From NCBI GenBank assembly GCA_015488075.1, contig WFOM01000087.1, positions 1 through 5,184 of the forward strand: a stretch of 5,184 nt of DNA, in the 5' to 3' direction. This DNA is from Helicobacteraceae bacterium (GTDB lineage: Bacteria; Campylobacterota; Campylobacteria; Campylobacterales; Sulfurimonadaceae). This document shows, piece by piece, positions 5,169 through 5,184 of this stretch (positions are counted from its first letter, which is position 1; each line of letters opens with the position of its first letter). The notes beneath the pieces were generated by a model that saw nothing but the letters and a program-made list of their open reading frames with translations, was not told where the DNA came from and did not search any database. The position numbers were made by a program, and so were the translations under genes.

Positions 5169-5184
5169 TTAAATATATCAATAT

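Noticed and set aside
5109..5184. T-box or tryptophan-responsive leader upstream of trpS
   Set aside because: The predicted leader is only about 21 nt, too short for a T-box, and no Trp-codon leader peptide is present.

Overview
The window is AT-rich, densely packed bacterial chromosome. A Gram-negative origin is indicated by KdsD, an enzyme of the Kdo/LPS pathway. The AGA- and ATA-rich codon use, extended -10 promoters (TGn-TATAAT) with no clear -35, the roughly 394-residue RarA and the protein sequences themselves suggest a Campylobacterota (epsilonproteobacterial) genome of the Sulfurimonas/Sulfurovum/Campylobacter kind. The genus cannot be fixed from the sequence alone. The content is housekeeping; I see no mobile element, CRISPR array, tRNA or rRNA.

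Layout. Positions 1-476 hold, on the minus strand, the first 158 codons of a multi-spanning membrane protein whose remainder lies off the left edge. It is probably the sensory membrane part of a signalling protein. A 45-bp divergent gap (477-521) separates it from a six-gene plus-strand operon at 522-4153: kdsD (arabinose-5-phosphate isomerase), an RluB/RsuA-type pseudouridine synthase, a 75-residue two-helix membrane protein, a 36-residue single-helix membrane protein, a YjbQ/UPF0047 protein, and rarA (AAA+ ATPase of replication maintenance). No unassigned base lies between these genes: junctions are 4-bp overlap, 4-bp overlap, direct abutment, 4-bp overlap and 1-bp overlap. Two genes start with TTG inside a TTGA stop/start overlap. 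On the minus strand, trpS (tryptophanyl-tRNA synthetase, 4143-5108) converges on rarA and overlaps its end by 11 bp. The shared stretch forms a small hairpin that may terminate trpS transcription. Right of trpS, 5109-5184 carries the trpS promoter and a likely divergent promoter for a gene off the right edge.

Functionally the operon joins envelope biogenesis (KdsD), ribosome modification, two unknown small membrane proteins, a poorly understood metabolic or phosphatase-like protein (YjbQ) and genome maintenance (RarA). The genes share no obvious pathway, so the arrangement looks like growth-linked co-expression with translational coupling. The most notable features are the 45-bp divergent promoter region, where both predicted transcription starts fall on the A of the start codon (leaderless mRNAs, no Shine-Dalgarno on either side), and the paired small membrane-protein genes, the second of which is only 36 codons long and easily missed.
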